A DNA stretch of 7,300 nucleotides, taken from NCBI GenBank assembly GCA_937864255.1, contig CALMIT010000198.1, positions 1 to 7,300 of the forward strand. The letters are read 5' to 3'. Made by a program: the position numbers and the translations under genes. Below are positions 5,078-7,300 of this stretch, in pieces. Position 1 is the stretch's first letter. Each line of letters starts with the position of its first letter. Origin of the DNA: an uncultured Saprospiraceae bacterium. Its GTDB lineage: Bacteria > Bacteroidota > Bacteroidia > Chitinophagales > Saprospiraceae. Below the pieces are notes generated by a model, which did no database searches, was not told the origin of the DNA, and saw nothing but the letters and a program-made list of their open reading frames with translations.

Positions 5078-7300
5078 TTATTGATTTTTATTTACCACAA
5101 AACGCCCGTTTCCAATATTTTTTTCATTGAATATTTTGAAAAAATAAATTCCGGCGGGCCAGTCTCCGAGCGCTAAAGTGACGGAATTGCTCCGAATGTC
5201 GTTTCTTGTTTCGATCACCGCACCTGCTGCGTTGCAGATTTCCAGGCGCAGCTTTTTTCCGTAAGGATTTTCAAAATTAATAGTGGCGCTTTCATTGGCG
5301 GGATTAGGTTTTACCTGCACTTTCATGTCTCGGGTTAAAACAGAGCCGACGCCCGTGCTGATTTCAGCGCAGTCGCCGCGGAAAGTAAGCACTTCTTCCA
5401 ATACGCTGTTCACGACGGCAGCGATGTCGCCGATACAAACTTCATTATCGGTAAATTCTTCCGTAAAAACGCGCAGCAGCGGCATCCTGTCCGGCGTTTT
5501 GGGAAGCAAATCTTCCGAAAAAGACAGCCCCAGAATTTCTTGTCCGTCATTGAATAATTCTACTTCATAGCCGGGCACCAGGCTTTCCACCCGCGCTATT
5601 TTTGCGCCGGTCACGGAAAATTCAAACCCATAAAGCGCCGTGTTGGGCGAGTAAATAAACACGTCAAAATAGCCCTCCGCCGGGTGCGCATTGCCCACCT
5701 CCAGCCAGACCGAATCGTGCGGATTGGTAATATTGTATGGAAATTCGCAAGGGGCGTGACCGTGACCGGGCAGTGGAGGAGCATTTTCGTGCAGCACGCA
5801 TTCCAGAGCGAGGCAGGCGTCGGTTACCGTAATTTTTTGATCGTTGTTCAAATCGTTGCAGGCTGTAGCGCCGAGCGTGTCGCCAATACTTTCATTGACA
5901 TATTTCAGCACATCCTCTATCTCGCGCCTGTCGCTGCGATTGAGGTCGCCCTGAAGGCGTTTTCCATTACAATTTCCTTCGCAATCGGGTACGGCGATAC
6001 CGAGTACCTGTCCGAGGCAGTCCACATATTCCGGGCAATTATTCAGCACATCAAAACCTTTATACCCCGACAAGCTATCCTGGAAAATATTTATACAAAC
6101 CTGCGCCCAGTTGTTGCTGTAATCAGTTTCGAAATTGCCCAATGCGTCGGGCGACTGATCCCAATTGACGCGCGTTACCAGCGTGTAATCTCCCGGAGCC
6201 ACATCGGTGATATCAATCCATTGGCAAGGCAAATAGCTTTCATAAGTATCGCCACATCCGGCAGAAATGCCCTGATTGTCGCAGGTATATGTTTTGGTTT
6301 TGCCATTGTTGCAAAAAAAGTCGAGTACACAAAACCCGTTTTTAAAGCCGACAGGAATTTTTTCGCCGGCAGCATTGAAAAGCAGGTATTCCGCGTAGCC
6401 TTCGTAGTGCCAGTGATTATGACAGTTGTCCCATTCCCACTGTATGTTGGCGTTTTGCGGAAGCGTCGGCGGTTCGCCCACATAATAATCCTTTGAGCCA
6501 ATGTTTTCTATTGTCGTTTCGAAGCGGATGATGGTTCTGTTTTGATAACCTTTGAGGCAGCCTTCTTCTATCAGGCACTGGTCGCTATTGAAAATTTCAT
6601 CGCGGGCGAGCGAGGTTTTAAAGCCGCTGGCATTTATTTTCAAATCTGGCCCGTCCGGACAATCCGGATCGCCCGGATAAAGGCAGGAACCGTCGTCCAC
6701 CCTTGCTATCGGATTATAATTGCAGGCAAAAATATCGGTGCAACCCGTAGCCGGGCCGCCGTATTCCAATCGCCAGGCTATTGGCTGATCATCGCATGAA
6801 TTATCAACGGAGCCGACGCGGATGTAATAGGTTTTTCCGGATTGCAAAGGCACGGCTATTTCAGATAATTGTCCGCAGTAGTCATCATTGAAAAAAATAG
6901 AACCGAGCAGTGAATTGTCCCAGACTAATCCTTCGCAGCGGTCATATATCCAGATCGCCGTGTTGCAGTGATTTGTAGTATCGCAGGTAGAAATGATATA
7001 TCGCCCGTCTTCAACAGGTTCAAAAATGTACCAGGTAGCGGGTTTTATATCGGCAATATGTTGGCCCGGCTTTACGTCAAAAGCCGGATCGCAGGTAGCT
7101 CCTTGCGGGCATCCGAGATATCTTCTGTCGGTGTAAGCAAATTCGCCTCCCTCGTATTTTAATACTCCGTTTATATATACTTTAAAACCTCCCTGTCCGG
7201 AAAAACAACACAGGCCATCGCCCGCCGAATCGTTCATTTGAAACACCAGACAATTGTCTTTGAGCACGCAAACTGAGTCCACAAAGGTGCGGTTGCGCAA
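5078..7300 (-). CDS. T9SS-exported multidomain protein with lysyl oxidase domain (5' end off window)
   Basis: 740 visible codons; the frame enters from the right edge, where the first codon is TTG, so the true start is outside. Domains, numbered from the edge: a Cys-rich domain with SAGDGLCC (25-32); a PPC-like beta domain (about 80-180); a CTD..ACNYNP..DDGSC motif (187-206); a lysyl oxidase domain (about 217-406); a dockerin-like pair of calcium loops (452-463 and 483-494); a cohesin-like beta domain (about 530-645); and a T9SS type A sorting domain (about 658-740, starting VQVKPNPANESATINF). In the lysyl oxidase part, WEWDNCHNHWH carries the three copper-ligand histidines (294, 296, 298). 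K320 (GFKNGFC) and Y353 (GDTY) correspond to the residues that form the lysyl tyrosylquinone cofactor, and CQWIDITDVAPGDYTL is almost identical to animal LOX. This family oxidises primary amines to aldehydes with copper. The predicted location is the cell surface or outside. It converges on the anti-sigma gene with a 7-base gap. Confidence 0.92.
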   Translation of the reverse strand: MRNRTFVDSVCVLKDNCLVFQMNDSAGDGLCCFSGQGGFKVYINGVLKYEGGEFAYTDRRYLGCPQGATCDPAFDVKPGQHIADIKPATWYIFEPVEDGRYIISTCDTTNHCNTAIWIYDRCEGLVWDNSLLGSIFFNDDYCGQLSEIAVPLQSGKTYYIRVGSVDNSCDDQPIAWRLEYGGPATGCTDIFACNYNPIARVDDGSCLYPGDPDCPDGPDLKINASGFKTSLARDEIFNSDQCLIEEGCLKGYQNRTIIRFETTIENIGSKDYYVGEPPTLPQNANIQWEWDNCHNHWHYEGYAEYLLFNAAGEKIPVGFKNGFCVLDFFCNNGKTKTYTCDNQGISAGCGDTYESYLPCQWIDITDVAPGDYTLVTRVNWDQSPDALGNFETDYSNNWAQVCINIFQDSLSGYKGFDVLNNCPEYVDCLGQVLGIAVPDCEGNCNGKRLQGDLNRSDRREIEDVLKYVNESIGDTLGATACNDLNNDQKITVTDACLALECVLHENAPPLPGHGHAPCEFPYNITNPHDSVWLEVGNAHPAEGYFDVFIYSPNTALYGFEFSVTGAKIARVESLVPGYEVELFNDGQEILGLSFSEDLLPKTPDRMPLLRVFTEEFTDNEVCIGDIAAVVNSVLEEVLTFRGDCAEISTGVGSVLTRDMKVQVKPNPANESATINFENPYGKKLRLEICNAAGAVIETRNDIRSNSVTLALGDWPAGIYFFKIFNEKNIGNGRFVVNKNQ

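Noticed and set aside
5684..6496. A 270-codon plus-strand open frame opposite the lysyl oxidase gene.
   Set aside because: It lies antisense to the domain with the clear LOX motifs; its length comes from the base composition of the real gene, and it has no recognisable features.

Overview
The window looks like chromosome from a member of the Bacteroidota, most likely a Saprospiria-type organism. The clues are a C-terminal type IX secretion (T9SS) sorting domain, a one-membrane-span anti-sigma-like TPR protein following an ECF-like sigma factor, a 'DPN' repeat-type surface protein, and a secreted TPR protein of the kind that usually ends in a CHAT protease domain. Start codons are preceded by A/T-rich leaders without clear Shine-Dalgarno sequences, which also fits this phylum. 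No RNA genes, CRISPR arrays, insertion sequences or phage genes were seen.

Left part (1-3531, minus strand): three genes read right to left. They are a 191-residue helical protein with no recognised family (2956-3531), a 530-residue exported protein with a C-terminal membrane anchor and a four-cysteine cluster (1218-2810), and the N-terminal 381 codons of a signal-peptide TPR protein, probably a TPR-CHAT protease, that runs off the left edge (1-1145). A hairpin terminator follows each of the first two genes.

Middle (3739-5070, plus strand): an ECF-like sigma factor and, 6 bases later, a membrane-anchored TPR protein that looks like its anti-sigma partner. They are divergent from the left block.

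Right part (5078-7300, minus strand): the C-terminal 740 codons of a large T9SS-exported multidomain protein. It contains a convincing lysyl oxidase domain in which the copper histidines and both cofactor-forming residues are visible, plus dockerin-like and cohesin-like modules. It converges on the sigma operon with only 7 bases between the stop codons.

The most interesting observation is a two-box promoter-like element, an A-tract followed by G-rich bases, GTAACAAA, 12 bases, then CGGATA. It occurs with identical internal spacing upstream of both the 191-residue gene and the 530-residue gene. It has the form of an ECF promoter, and the divergent sigma factor is the obvious candidate to read it. 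Together with the exported TPR-CHAT-like protein this suggests one module: a sigma/anti-sigma pair controlling an envelope-located protein set that includes a possible caspase-like protease. This is an inference; the protease domain itself lies outside the window.
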